64,000 nucleotides of DNA, from the NCBI RefSeq assembly GCF_011386835.1, contig NC_088797.1:93630264-93694263 (forward strand). Direction: 5' to 3'. Origin of the DNA: Chrysemys picta bellii. Its lineage: Eukaryota > Chordata > Testudines > Emydidae. How positions within the stretch are numbered: the first letter of the stretch is position 1; each line of letters begins with the position of its first letter. Shown here piece by piece: positions 36,328-47,836 of this stretch. Below the pieces are notes generated by a model that saw nothing but the letters and a program-made list of their open reading frames with translations, did not search any database and was not told where the DNA came from. Made by a program: the position numbers and the translations under genes.

Positions 36328-36612
36328 GGCCTAGTCTTCACTTACCGGCTGGTCCGGCGGCACGCCATCGATGTTTTGGGATCGATTTATCGCGTCTGGT
36401 TAAGACGCGATAAATCGATCCCGGAAGTGCTCACAGTCGGCGCCGGTACTCCAGCTCGCCGAGAGGAGTACGCGGCGTCGACGGGGGGAGACTTCCGGCC
36501 GCGTCTGGACCGCGGTAAGTTCGGACTAAGGTACTTCGAATTCAGCTACGTTATTAACGTAGCTGAATTTGCGTACCTTAGTCCGAAGTCCGGACTAAGT
36601 GGGGACCAGGCC
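36328..36612. mobile_element. Harbinger-type MITE with long hairpin (copy 3)
   Basis: It begins GGCCTAGTCTTCACTTA and ends AAGTGGGGACCAGGCC; flanks are TGA and TAA (one mismatch). A perfect 20-bp stem pairs 36378-36397 with 36403-36422. It also contains the cgaattcagctacgttatta hairpin near 36537-36575. The plus-strand frame 36376-36615 across it is spurious. Confidence 0.85.
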
Positions 36613-36615
36613 TAA

Positions 36616-36964
36616 GTATCAACTATCTTCATTTACTTCGCCATTAGCTGGTAACTGTCTTTTGACAGTGGCCTTTATGAATTTGCCCATAAGCGTGTAA
36701 GAATGGAGACTCCAGATGATTTGTAACTTAATTGCAAAAGAAATGACTTCACTAAAGTCACTGTGCAATAAAGTTTGTTTTATAACAACAATAATAAAAG
36801 TATGAAACATCCCACCAGCAATAAGGACAACATTTAAGGCAACCCTTATCCCTAAAAGATAATGTTCATATATCAGTAAGAAAGAACAATCTGCCCCAAA
36901 CCAGAACTTGAGACATCCCATTAAAGTACTTCTAGATGGAACTACAGCCATTTCTTATCTGTAC
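36616..36964. other. Anonymous sequence
   Basis: Nothing recognised. Confidence 0.4.
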
Positions 36965-36976
36965 ACAAAAATAACT

Positions 36977-37621
36977 GGTTTCAGAGTAGCAGCCGTGTTA
37001 GTCTGTATCCGCAAAAAGAACAGGAGTACTTGTGGCACCTTAGAGACTAACAAATTTATTAGAGCATAAGCTTTCGTGGACTACAGCCCACTTCTTCGGA
37101 TGCATATAGAATGGAACATATATTGAGGAGATATATATATACACACATACAGAGAGCATGAACAGGTGGGAGTTGTCTTACCAACTCTGAGAGGCCAATT
37201 AAGTAAGAGAAAAAAAAAAAAAACTTTTGAAGTGATAATCAAGCTAGCCCAGTACAGACAGGTTGATAAGAAGTGTGAGAATACTTACAAGGGGAGATAG
37301 ATTCAATGTTTGTCATGGCAGCCATGACAAACATTGAATCTATCTCCCCTTGTAAGTATTCTCACACTTCTTATCAACCTGTCTGTACTGGGCTAGCTTG
37401 ATTATCACTTCAAAAGTTTTTTTTTCTCTTACTTAATTGGCCTCTCAGAGTTGGTAAGACAACTCCCACCTGTTCATGCTCTCTGTATGTGTGTATATAT
37501 ATATCTCCTCAATATATGTTCCATTCTATATGCATCCGAAGAAGTGGGCTGTAGTCCAGAAAGCTTATGCTCTAATAAATTTGTTAGTCTCTAAGGTGCC
37601 ACAAGTACTCCTGTTCTTTTT
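36977..37621. mobile_element. Penelope-like element, head-to-head inverted pair of 3' ends, 12-bp target duplication
   Basis: The left arm (36977-37319) is the reverse complement of the right arm (37321-37621), except that the right arm lacks about 42 outer bases. The symmetry point is tgtcatggc-a-gccatgaca around 37320. Outer sequence includes tgttagtctgtatccgcaaa and gtacttgtggcaccttagag on the left and aagaagtgggctgtagtcca on the right. This family is recognised from memory as an abundant turtle Penelope-like retroelement; inverted truncated copies are a known habit of that class. The direct repeat acaaaaataact flanks it (36965-36976 and 37622-37633). No reverse transcriptase or GIY-YIG coding sequence is retained. 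Confidence 0.8.
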
Positions 37622-37633
37622 ACAAAAATAACT

Positions 37634-40084
37634 GTGTTTTCAAGATTACATACCTTTTTTTCCAGTACTTAAACATATTCATAAATTCCCTTTCTACCTT
37701 CTTATTAATTCCACAAAGAGTTCTCCCTTTGTGTGAGCCCCATCAAGAATTACAATCTGTTCCTAAACAACCCAAAAGAGCACTTTAAGCCCAGAAACTA
37801 ATCAGAATATTGCTTTGAAAGATAGTTGTAACACTTAGCACAACTCAAACTTAACATTTGCAGCATCTTGCCTGAGAAGGTAACTAAGATCATAGGCTTA
37901 TTTATGAATTTTGTGATTCTTTGCATAGTATGAAGCCTTCAGTGTACTGGACCCAACACACTCACAATGAATTCAATGTCAAATCTTCACTGACTTTAAT
38001 TAGAGCAGAATCTGACCCCTATATATAACATGGGGACATTTGCAACACCACATTATGAAAGTATTTATATTTACTGCCCTATTTAAAAACTGGTCATTGA
38101 TATGCAATGCATACACAACATAATCATTAGTCACATTCAAGCTTAAAAAGAAGGCAAGAATTATCCCAGATTCTTGACTAGTTCTGCTCCTTTCCATTAT
38201 TGAAAAATTAACACTGAGAGGTGTCCAAAGAGATCTTACTTCAACAGACAGCCATCCAAGGGGAACAGTGCTGCCCTCACCCTGCCAACATAAATCATAG
38301 CAATCAGAACAGCTGTTTTAACAATACTGCTTTAGCAATAAAATGTTCAGTATATAAAATAATCCACCTTGTGAAAACCTTACTTGGCATCTGATGATTT
38401 CTTGTCTAAAGGAGAAAAAAGCTAGCAAGAATACATGTCAAAATACCCCTTCTTAAAACTTCACCAGAAGGCATGCCAGGAACTGTCATGCCAAGTCATG
38501 CTGGCTCATTTTTATCGTACCATTCAATTTTATCATAAGAATAACTCTAATAATTTGGAGGGGGGGGAGTTTGGAGGGGTTAATAAAAACTACATGGAGA
38601 ATCCATACAAACTGAAGCCAGTAAGATTGCTGTGGTAAAGCAAGAATCAACATTTTATTGGTGGTTATGTGTCTACCAATAAAAATGCACATACACCCAC
38701 CAAACCCTACATTTGCATTCACAAATCCAGTAATTGCATTCCCAGGTTCAGATCCTGCAACTAGAACTGTACTGACTCTTATACCCACACAGAGTCCCAA
38801 CAGAGTCAACAGGAACATGACCTAGAGGTCTGCTTGAGCCTAATTTTAAACCCAACCCAGACCCAACCTGACCTGAGCACAGCTGATCCTAACCAAGATT
38901 ACCAAGTCAGTTTCAGACCTGACCTTGAACCTGACACTTGTAGTTGGCTCCTGACAGATTTGGGTTGGCTTGCAAGGCTCTACCCTGCCCACTCAATCAG
39001 TGACTGTAGTATCAGGTCCCTAAGGTGAAAATACTGGGGCACTAGTTCATTCTTGTCAGTATATGTATTTTTAAGATTTGTATTTAACAGTAAAAATAAA
39101 GCTTAGAGACATTTTAAACATTTTACCCAGGTCTCTCTGTGTACTCAAATTTAAATGTGAACAGTCATTTAGAAGTTCTGTGCTTTAATTAAAAGTTTTA
39201 ATAAATAAAGCAAAATCTTCAGAAAGTTTACAAAAAAGCCTTCAAGAGCAGCAATTATTATTTCATGTCCCTCAAAAAATAAACAACTGAGAATAAATAT
39301 TCATCACAGGTAGACCATTCTAAAAACACTAGCCCTGGCCTTACTTGAAAACCTCAATCCCTTTTTAGAAGGATAAACTAAACTAATATATGTTTATAAA
39401 AAATCCATGTTTTCACTTATGGCACTCATTGGCTTTCCCCTACCTTTTCTTAGGCAGTTATTGTTACCGGAGGCAACCTGTATTGAAACTGGTAATAAAT
39501 AATAAAAGAGGGCTATGACAAACTGACACAAGCCATGCATATAAAATCCTGCCCCCAGTTAAGTCCATAAATTCTGGAACAATTCTATGGAAGACAATGG
39601 AGTTGTTCTAGACTCACACTAATGTAAATGGGAGCAGAATGTGATCCATCATATAAACAAACAAAAATTATGTTTAGTGACAGTTGAGGCTGCATCAGGA
39701 CCCAACCCCTTCTATTCAACTCCTTCAAAGCATGCAAACAAATTAAGGGACAAACGTGCAGCACTCCTTGCCACTTTCACATTGCCTACAATGCTGCTGC
39801 TAACACTGGATGCTGCAGAAAGTATTCACTTCCATTTCCAACAGATACAGAAAGCAATCCATAATCCATCTTAATCCTACTCACTCTCTTATGTAAAACC
39901 TCAATAGTGACCTCATATTCTGATTGTCACAGTCCATTCAGCTGCAAAGCTATTCTAATTTAATACTGTTGAGATCACCGTTAAGGTTTTATGTCACAAT
40001 GAGTTGGATAAACTCAGGGAATTTACTGCTTTTTGGAAAGCGTCAGCAATGGAAGTGAAAGCCTAGCAACCCTACATATTGAGG
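37634..40084. other. Anonymous AT-rich sequence
   Basis: A G-run lies near 38561-38568. Short ancient-repeat-like pieces (agatcctgcaactagaactg near 38751; aaatcctgcccccagttaag near 39544, followed by caatggagtt near 39595) recur elsewhere in the window. No gene was recognised. Confidence 0.45.
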
Positions 40085-40092
40085 CCCTAGTC

Positions 40093-40379
40093 CAGGGGTT
40101 AGCAACCTTTCAGAAGTAGTGTGCCGAGTCTTCATTTATTCACTCTAATTTAAGGTTTCACGTGCCAGTACTACATTTTAAAATTTTAGGAGGTCTCTTT
40201 CCATAAGTCTATAATATATAACTGAACTATTGTTGTATGTAAAGTAAATAAGGTTTTTAAAATGTTTAAGAAGCTTCATTTAAAATTAAATTAAAATGCA
40301 GAGACCCCTGGACCAGTGGCCAGGACCCAGGCAGTGTGAGTGCCACTGAAAATCAGCTCACCTGCCATAGGTTGCCTAC
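40093..40379. mobile_element. hAT MITE, CAGGGGTTAGCAACC family (copy 1)
   Basis: It begins CAGGGGTTAGCAACC and ends near GGTTGCCTAC, with the direct repeat ccctagtc on both sides (40085-40092 and 40380-40387). The same element lies in the opposite orientation at 42713-43004. Shared parts include cactctaatttaaggtttca and tgaaaatcagctcac. Confidence 0.8.
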
Positions 40380-40387
40380 CCCTAGTC

Positions 40388-41047
40388 CTTCAACTCATGC
40401 AGTGGAAACACATGTTGTTAAACCCAGAAGCCTAGGGATTATTCCCCCTCAAATGACCCAGCTACAGATATTGTCTCACATGGTATGTGTGTCACACTGG
40501 AGTATGGGGGCAGACAGACACATTATGCTAGTATAAGTTACAAAATGCCCACCAGGGAAGTTTACCCCCAAAGAACCAGAGGTTGACTATCATTCATAAC
40601 CCCATATACATCTATAAAGATTGAACCTGCAATCTCCGGATACAAAAGCATGGACTTAGTGCTAAAACTGAAGGACCACATCCAATAGCTCTTCTGACCT
40701 AGCCCCTAGAAGGGAATTAAGAGCCAAGCTGGTATGGTGGGTTTCAACTGCATCTTCTGAAGTCCTAGAGTGTTGAAGTAAGCACTACTTCTGGTACACT
40801 GTGTGATCCAGAACCCTCTACCATTGTGTCTACATCACTATGTCAACATTCAAAACACAAACCTAATACATACAAAACATAGCTAGAACCAACCTCAATT
40901 GGTGTTTTTTCCCGTCAAATGTCCTAGAAAATCTGAGCAGTTCCTAAATTACGAGAAGCTTTTGGAATTAATTCTCTGAGTCAAACCAGGTTTTATAAAA
41001 ATTTAAAATAAAAATCTGGGAGCAAATTTAACTATCGTGATGCTACT
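40388..41047. other. Anonymous sequence
   Basis: Nothing recognised. Confidence 0.4.
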
Positions 41048-41052
41048 GCATG

Positions 41053-41874
41053 TGTCATAACTATAAAGGGAAGGGCAACAGCCCTCCTGTGTACAATACT
41101 ATAAAATCCCTCCTGGCCAGAGACTCCAAAATCCTTCTACCTGTAAAGGGTTAAGAAGCTCAGGTAACCTGGCTGACCCCTGACCCAAAGGACCAATAAG
41201 GAGACAAGATACTTTCAAATCTTGGCGGGGGGAAGGCTTTTGTTTGTGCTCTTTGTTTTGGTGGGAGTTCGCTCCTGGGACTAAGAGGGACCAGACATCA
41301 ATCCAGGCTCTCCAAATCTTTCTGAACAAGTCTCTCATATTTCAAACTTAAGTACAGCCAGGCAAGGCATGTTAGTTTTATCTTTGTTTTCTCAACTTGT
41401 AAATGTACCTTTTGCTAGGGTGTTTACCTCTGTTTGCTGTAACTTTGAACCTAAAGCTAGAGGGGGGGGGTCCTCTGGGCTCTTTAAGTTTGTTTACCCT
41501 GTAAAGTTATTTTCCATCCTGATTTTACAGAGATGATTTTTACCTTTTTCTTTAATTAAAAGCCTTCTTTTTAAGAACCTGATTGATTTTTCCTTGTTTT
41601 TAGATCCAAGGGGGTTGGATCTTGATCCACCAGGAGTTGGTGGGAGAGAGGAGGGGGGATGGTTAATTTCTCCTTGTTTTAAGATCCAAGGGGTTTGGAT
41701 CTGTATTCACCAGGGAATTGGTGAAGAGTCTCTCAAGGCTACCCAGGGAAGGGAATTAGCACATTGGGAGTGGTGGCAGCGGACCAGATCTAAGCTGGTA
41801 GTTAAGCTTAGAAGTTTTCATGCAGGCCCCCACATCTGTACCCTAAAGTTCAGAGTGGGGAAGAAGCCTTGACA
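41053..41874 (+). mobile_element. Solo LTR, plus strand, 5-bp target duplication
   Basis: The 822-bp element starts TGTCATAACTATAAAG and ends AAGAAGCCTTGACA, flanked by gcatg on both sides (41048-41052 and 41875-41879). A variant polyadenylation signal (aattaaa near 41554-41560) lies in the middle. The 3' half contains two diverged copies of a unit with tttctccttgttttaagatc and caaggggtttggatctgtat. It matches an LTR remembered from turtle genomes. There are no internal genes, so it is a solo LTR; whether retroviral or Gypsy-type is not decidable here. Confidence 0.85.
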
Positions 41875-41879
41875 GCATG

Positions 41880-42704
41880 GAACACTTTATTAGCATACTA
41901 AGGCCCCAGTCCTACACACACTTATGCATGTGCTTAAATTCAAGGGACTACTCAGATTCTTGAAATTAAACATGAGTGTAAAGGTTTGTAGGGCTGATTT
42001 GTATGCCCATGACTGTATATTGTATCTAAGACAAGGAGACGGGAGAGGTTATAATTTTCTGATGTCCAGAACAGGTCAGTTGCACTAATTTGGGTCTGAA
42101 CAGGGTATATTGATTTATATCAAGGCAGTTTAAATCACCACTTTAAATCATGATTTAAACCACCAAGTGGAAAGCCTCAATTTAAACGAAGTTTTCCATT
42201 TGTACTTCAGTTATTTTCTAAACAAAGGTGCAGCCTCTCTAGTTGATATAACCATTAAAACATGTTGAAATACAACTAAATAAAGCCATGACACTAGATT
42301 TGCTATAGCTTTTTGCTACCTAGAAGGGTACATTGTAACTATTTACATTTATTTAAGCAATTATACAGCTTAATATTTTCAGATTCTTATTAATTGTACG
42401 TTTTAGTATGTTAGAAAATGGTGAATGATATGTTGCTTATTTATGACAAGCTGCATTAAGATGGTAACTTAATACCAAGATTGGATCCTAACAGCAATAT
42501 CTGATAAATTGGTTACCAACCATTCAGTAGGTTATCTGGAAGACATCTATAACGAATAACTACATCTATGTAAACTAGTGGTGTACCACACAGCAATGCA
42601 AACCTCAAGGGCACTGCACACAGCTTGTTAAGCCAGAGTTGGTTTTGACACCACAACTCCAGCGTGTGGTCACAATGGTTCAGCCCAATACAATGAAGCA
42701 CAGA
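41880..42704. other. Anonymous sequence with a possible hAT end
   Basis: About 42100-42200 (gggtatattgatttatatca, taaatcaccactttaaatca, tgatttaaaccacc) resembles the terminal region of the hAT element at 53574, but no partner end or target duplication was found. About 41900-41990 holds an ancient-repeat-like piece (aggccccagtcctacac). Confidence 0.4.
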
Positions 42705-42712
42705 AGCTAGCC

Positions 42713-43004
42713 CGGGGTAGGCAACCTGCGGCACGCGAGCTGATTTTCAGTGGCACTCACACTGCCCGGGTCCTGGCCACCGGTCCGGGGGGCTCTGCAT
42801 TTTAATTTAATTTTACATGAAGCTTCTCAAACATTCTAAAAACCTTATTTACTTTACATACAACAATAGTTTAGTTATATATTATAGACTTATAGAAAGA
42901 GACCTTCTAAAAACGTTAAAATGTATTACTGGCACGCGAAACCTTAAATTAGAGTGAATAAATGAAAACTCGGCACACCACTTCTGAAAGGTTGCAGACC
43001 CCTG
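42713..43004. mobile_element. hAT MITE, CAGGGGTTAGCAACC family (copy 2, inverted)
   Basis: It begins CGGGGTAGGCAACCTGCGG and ends GGTTGCAGACCCCTG, flanked by the perfect 8-bp direct repeat agctagcc (42705-42712 and 43005-43012). It lies in the opposite orientation to copy 1 at 40093-40379. No coding capacity. Confidence 0.9.
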
Positions 43005-43012
43005 AGCTAGCC

Positions 43013-45353
43013 CCTCCTGCCTGTAAAGCTTACCAAAGGGCAACAATCAGCAGCAAAGTAACTTATAACAAGATTAGGCTGTATTGTGTAGAAACATTAT
43101 ATGGAAGCCTCACTTGTAATGCCATTACTCCAAATTTCTGTTTTACTCCCCATTTATGTAGCACTGTGGGACACACTATAATAATGCCTACCCCAGTTTT
43201 TCAAACCGACTCTATTACCCACAGAGCTCCAATACCAGAATGAAATTGAAACTTATCTCCAAGTTTTTAATGTACATATTAACCCACTTACTTTAAATTT
43301 AAAAACACTACTAAACAGAAAAAAGACACACATGGGTCAAATTAGCAATAACATGCACAAAGCAGAACAAGTCTGGAATAACCTTATTCATGAGGGGATC
43401 TTGAAATACTGATTTCCCACACCTGGATAGAGGTGACATTGAAAGTGTTGCTTGTGTTACAAGGGGTATTAGTTTTACCTGTACTGATTATGCTTTGTTG
43501 CTTATGCAGTTTGTTAAAATGCTTTAAATCACATATAAAGGCCCTCACCACTGCTTCATATATCAATCTGGCAAAGGTGTCACCTTGAATGATCACCAAG
43601 GCGACAAGTGGGCACCTGTTAACTAACATACAAATATATCATGCTGAGAATACTACTCACAATTTATATTCCAAGCCTTTAAGTATGCATATTATCAAGT
43701 ATTAATATGGCATTTATATAGCTCAAATTGCCTTGTACCTTTATTATAATCCTGTTCACTTATGGTAAGTATCCCATAATGCCTTGCATTAGCTGAAGTA
43801 AGCTTTGATTTAAGTAAACAGGAAAACTGTTAATATCAAGGCATATAACTGTTTCCTCAAAGCAACAGAAACAGAGTTACCCTCAAAAATCAGTTTATCC
43901 TGACATATGCATAAAAGGTGTCTTCATGCCCCGTAATACCTGGAATGCATGTGCTCAGAACAAAGTTAAGGGTGCTTCATGACCTAGAATGGATGGGTTC
44001 AAAACAAAACAAACAAAAACAAAGGGGGGGGGGGCACACCAGGGTACCAGAAACAAAGTCAAAAGCAAATTAATTAAATCCAGTTTTAGGTGACATATAT
44101 AATACCTTTTATTGGTAAACATGTTGAATATAAAAAGATGGCTTAAAAGATGTAATTATGGAAAGCACACACCTGTATAAGGTGAACGTTATATTGCTGC
44201 ATGGAACTGATCTCCAGAAACTGGGGTATCATAGAACTTTTTCCTGTACCATATTACTAAAACTGACTGATGTTATTTATTTGGTCTTTTAAGTATATTT
44301 CATAACAAACCAAAGTGTGGTCAAGCAATTGACTATACAATTTATCAACAATATAAAATGTTTATTTTTTAAAGAAAAACAACCTTAAACTTCTTTTATC
44401 AAAACATTTATGTATCCAAAACATGTTTCACATTCACAACTAAATTATTTATTAAACACAGAAATTAACTGTAGTCAGTGAATTGAACTAATTATTCAGG
44501 GCAGCTTGGGAAAATTTTCAAATATGCCTCAATTAAAGTGACTGGAGTTTAAATTCCTAGTCTGACCTAAATCTCTTGAAAATGAGACAGTCTCCTAAAT
44601 TACTTAGGCTGACCTATTGTGCCACATTTACAAAGCTTGACCTCAAAAGTTAGATGTCTTTCCTGGTCCTTTCTGTATATGGAAAAGCAGCCTTTCACTC
44701 AACTTCTTTGATAAATCCTCATGGACTCAGTGTATTTTTTTATTTAAATATTTTAAGAGATTACAATAAGTTTAGACATTAATATGTTTTGTATAAAATT
44801 CAGATTTCATTTTAAACAGCTTTTTAAAAAAAATTAAATAATAAAATCTAATTTAAAAAAATTGAATCCATCTGGTTTTTGAAGCACTTTCTTTATACAA
44901 TCCTGTAAGCTTCGTATGCCATTAAACACAAGTCACTATACTCAAGACAGTTGGACCATTTTCAAGTGTGTACAGATGGAAAATGCAAGACCCTCTGTGT
45001 TACATATAATAGGATGACAAATGCACCAAACGGTTTCAGTTGAACGCAGATGCCAAAAAAACCTAAGCCTTCATTTCAGCATAGTGTACGCTATTTTGAA
45101 GTGAACCAGACTGAGGTAGTTTCTATAATTTCATTTGTGCTTTAGGTTATTTAGGTAGAAAACTGAAACTCAGCTGCTACCTTTTATGCTATACCCTCAG
45201 CAAACCCAAGATATTGAATTAATTTATCATGATGTTAGTAAAAACACCCGTAAGTACTAGTTGTAATTTATATGAATTACATTATAAACTAAATTGTGTT
45301 TTTAATTTGTGATACCATCATGTCTGATAGATCCAAAAATATGACCTACTTCT
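43013..45353. other. Anonymous AT-rich sequence
   Basis: A G-run lies at 44024-44033. The stretch 44700-44880 is very AT-rich, with ttaaaaaaaattaaataata. No gene or clear repeat was recognised. Confidence 0.45.
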
Positions 45354-45478
45354 ATAGCTGCTGGAACTAGGGGTGCAGCCACACCCCCTGGCTTCAAGTG
45401 GTTCCCATTATATATGAGGTTTACAGTTTGGTTCAATGGCTCTCAGCACCCCCACTATACAAATGGTTCCAGCACCCG
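45354..45478. mobile_element. Short MITE (GCTGGAACTAGGGGTGC type)
   Basis: The left end gctgctggaactaggggtgc and the right end ggttccagcacccgg are imperfectly inverted. The interior (cttcaagtggttcccattat, cagtttggttcaatggctct) matches a small hAT-type repeat remembered from reptile genomes. Its target duplication is unclear. Confidence 0.5.
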
Positions 45479-45959
45479 GCCTACTTGTGTGTTAAAAGTT
45501 GTTTTTTGTTTTTTGTTTTTTCTTATTTTTAAAGTCCCTGTAATTCTTTTTTTTTCCCCTTCAACACTGATTCTTTCAGCTATTTTTTCAATACACTCTT
45601 ATTTTCTTAAAAAGGCATGAAAGTCCAAGTACATATAAGCAACCCTATGACAAACTAGTGCGCTTTTGTGATGGGGAGAACAAACCATATGGATGATGTA
45701 GCTGGATAGTACTTCTCATTCAGAATGTTCCTGAAGTACTTTATAAAACAGAACTACAGTTCACAACCATGCTGTACAACAATTTAGGACAGAAAGCAAA
45801 TAAGCTATGAGGAGAATCTTTAGGCAGGCAAACTTAATTACTCAAATTAGACTTTTTGCAGAAATTAGGGTAGAAACCCCAGTTACCTGGCCACTGATCA
45901 CCAGGTCCTAGGTTTTGAATACTGCCTAATCTGAAAACATCCAGCAGTATGGTGTCCTT
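45479..45959. other. Anonymous AT-rich sequence
   Basis: T-rich tracts at 45501-45560; nothing else recognised. Confidence 0.4.
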
Positions 45960-46103
45960 GTTGTAGTGCAGGCTGCACTAAATGCAGCAGCTCGTTAAAT
46001 CCGAGTTAACCTTTCCATTGTTTTCTGACCCCAGAGCTGCAAACACACCTTCAGAGAATCTTCTGCATTTGTAACGGAAACCAAGCAGAAGAAGTCCTTT
46101 GCA

Positions 46104-46373
46104 AAGCATGCCGCTTCATGGTCACAGGAGCACACCCAGATTTTGATTAATCTCTGGTGCGAGATCAGTACAACAGTGGATTTTAGTAAGAGTACCAGGA
46201 ATGACCATGCATACCAGCAAAGAATGAAGAAGCTGGTAACTTTTTACCAGACCAGTGACCACTATAGGGAACAAATTAAGCTGCTCAAGACCAAGTACTG
46301 GAAAACGAGGGACCACAACCACACCTTGGTCAACTCAACGACATCATGCCCATTTTATAAGGAGTTTGACTAG
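46104..46373 (+). pseudogene. Myb/SANT-like (trihelix) DNA-binding domain remnant
   Basis: In the frame starting at 46104 the translation reads KHAASWSQEHTQILINLW, then STRNDHAYQQRMKKL, HYREQIKLLKTKYWKTRDHN and CPFYKEFD, ending at a stop at 46371-46373. The tryptophan in SW, the LINLW motif, the YREQIK/LKTKYWK helix and the final FYKEFD give the trihelix Myb/SANT-like fold of Harbinger accessory proteins. About 90 residues is the usual domain length. Beyond the stop, decayed coding sequence seems to go on in other frames to about 46660, and a helical C-terminal part follows at 47290-47836. It is a pseudogene as it stands. The domain also occurs in host genes derived from Harbinger elements, but context here favours the transposon. 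Confidence 0.7.
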
Positions 46374-47289
46374 GTGCTGGGTACTGCGCTGAGCGCAGAG
46401 CCAATAGTGGTCCATGATGTCTTGGTCAGCCTGAATGAGGACCTGCTGACCCCAGAATCCAGCATGGGAACAGATGGGAGCCAGCGCCTAATGAGGTCAG
46501 TGAAGGGACTCTGCTGCTGACACTGGTCCCAGAGCAGGCTTTGCCACAGGAGCAGCTGAAGCATAACCCAGGGCCTTACTCAGAGGAGCTTTTCCATGCC
46601 CCTCTGAGGAACAGCCCATCACGTAACCAGAAATAGAAACAGAAGGGACAGAAGCTGTCTCGGAGCCTGGTAAGTTTCTAGCTCCATTTTCATGTTTATT
46701 AATATAGGAACATATATCCACTATCAAACTTTTCGTCTAGCAGGAACTCCGGATAGATAGTCATGTTTCAGATAAGGCTGCATTTTCCAGGCTCACCTCA
46801 GAAGCTGCCCCGCCCACTCCACTTGTAAATGTACTGTTCAGTCACTACATGTTTGACTACTTTCAGCTGCATACACTGCTGGTTTCCCAGCGGCAGCTTG
46901 GAATAACATCTCCCTTTGCCAGTCAGGCAGAATGTTACGTCCTCCAAAATGTGGAAATGAAACCTCATATGAAATGATGGAGCAACTTCTGTAGCACAGC
47001 CACCGACTGCCCCCAAGTTGTTCTGAAATTTTTAGGAAAAAAAAACAAAACAAAAAAAGCAGCTAAGATTTTTTTTTAAATTTACCCTGGTCTCTGCACT
47101 TCTTTTGCTGCAATTAACCCGGCTGGGTCCCTCTCACGAAATACCGAAGTTCAGTCTGGAAAAGTAATATTTCATATCCTTCAAATTCCACACGGATTTT
47201 TTCTGTGCTCCTGCTCTGAGCTATGTGAGCTATATCTTGACCTATTGCAGGCCCCTCAACTCTACAGACTGCAGTACCTCTACAACTCA

Positions 47290-47836
47290 CCCACACTGCA
47301 GCAGAAGCCTGGGCCAATGGATCTTCACAAACCATTCCAAGAAAGAGCGTTTGTGTGATGAAATGATGGCTAAAGTTCTGGACAGGGCCAAGAAGCAGGT
47401 CCAGCACCAAAGACCAGGGCTGGCTCCAGGATTTTTGCTACCCCAAGCAGCAAAAAGAAAAAAAAAAAAAAAACCCCGATCGTGATCTGCGGCACTTCAG
47501 CAGCAGCTCTACTGCCGCCGCTTCAGTCTTCAGCGGCAATTTGGCAGCTGGTCCTTCGCTCCAAGAGGGAGTGAGGGACCCGCTGCCAAATTCCCGCTGA
47601 AGAGCCAGATGTGCCGCCCCTCTCCGTTGGCTGGCCCGAGCACCTGCTTGCTGGGCTGGTGCCTGGAGCCGGCCCTGCCAAAGACAGAGGGACTTCAGGT
47701 TAGTGGAAAGGCATGGCAAGAGGCAAGGCTCAGGCTAGCTGCACAGCTTGAGGACAAGGCTGCTGTGAGGGAGCAGGCATTTGCTTTGCAGTTCCTGGAC
47801 CAGGAATGGAGGCTAAGGGAGGAGGACAGAGCTTAG
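47290..47836 (+). pseudogene. C-terminal helical part of the Harbinger Myb-like protein, interrupted
   Basis: Before the nested MITE the frame reads KERLCDEMMAKVLDRAKKQV (about 47340-47400). After it come WQEARLRLAAQLEDKAAVRE and LQFLDQEWRLREEDRA (47715-47836). These arginine/glutamate-rich helical segments are typical of the C-terminal coiled region of these proteins. The hAT MITE at 47415-47677 cuts the region. Confidence 0.5.
47415..47677. mobile_element. hAT MITE with perfect 8-bp target duplication, inside Harbinger gene remnant
   Basis: It begins CAGGGCTGGCTCCAGG and ends CCTGGAGCCGGCCCTG, a 16-bp inverted repeat with one mismatch, flanked by ccaaagac on both sides (47407-47414 and 47678-47685). 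The inside has an A-run at about 47458-47473 and GC-rich sequence with ggcagctggtccttcgctcc. The frames that cross it are artefacts. Confidence 0.95.

Noticed and set aside
36977..37633. Long palindrome as a possible assembly artefact
   Set aside because: A 12-bp direct repeat flanks the pair, the arms differ in length and in several bases, and a second insertion of the family has the same layout. A collapse or chimera would not create these.
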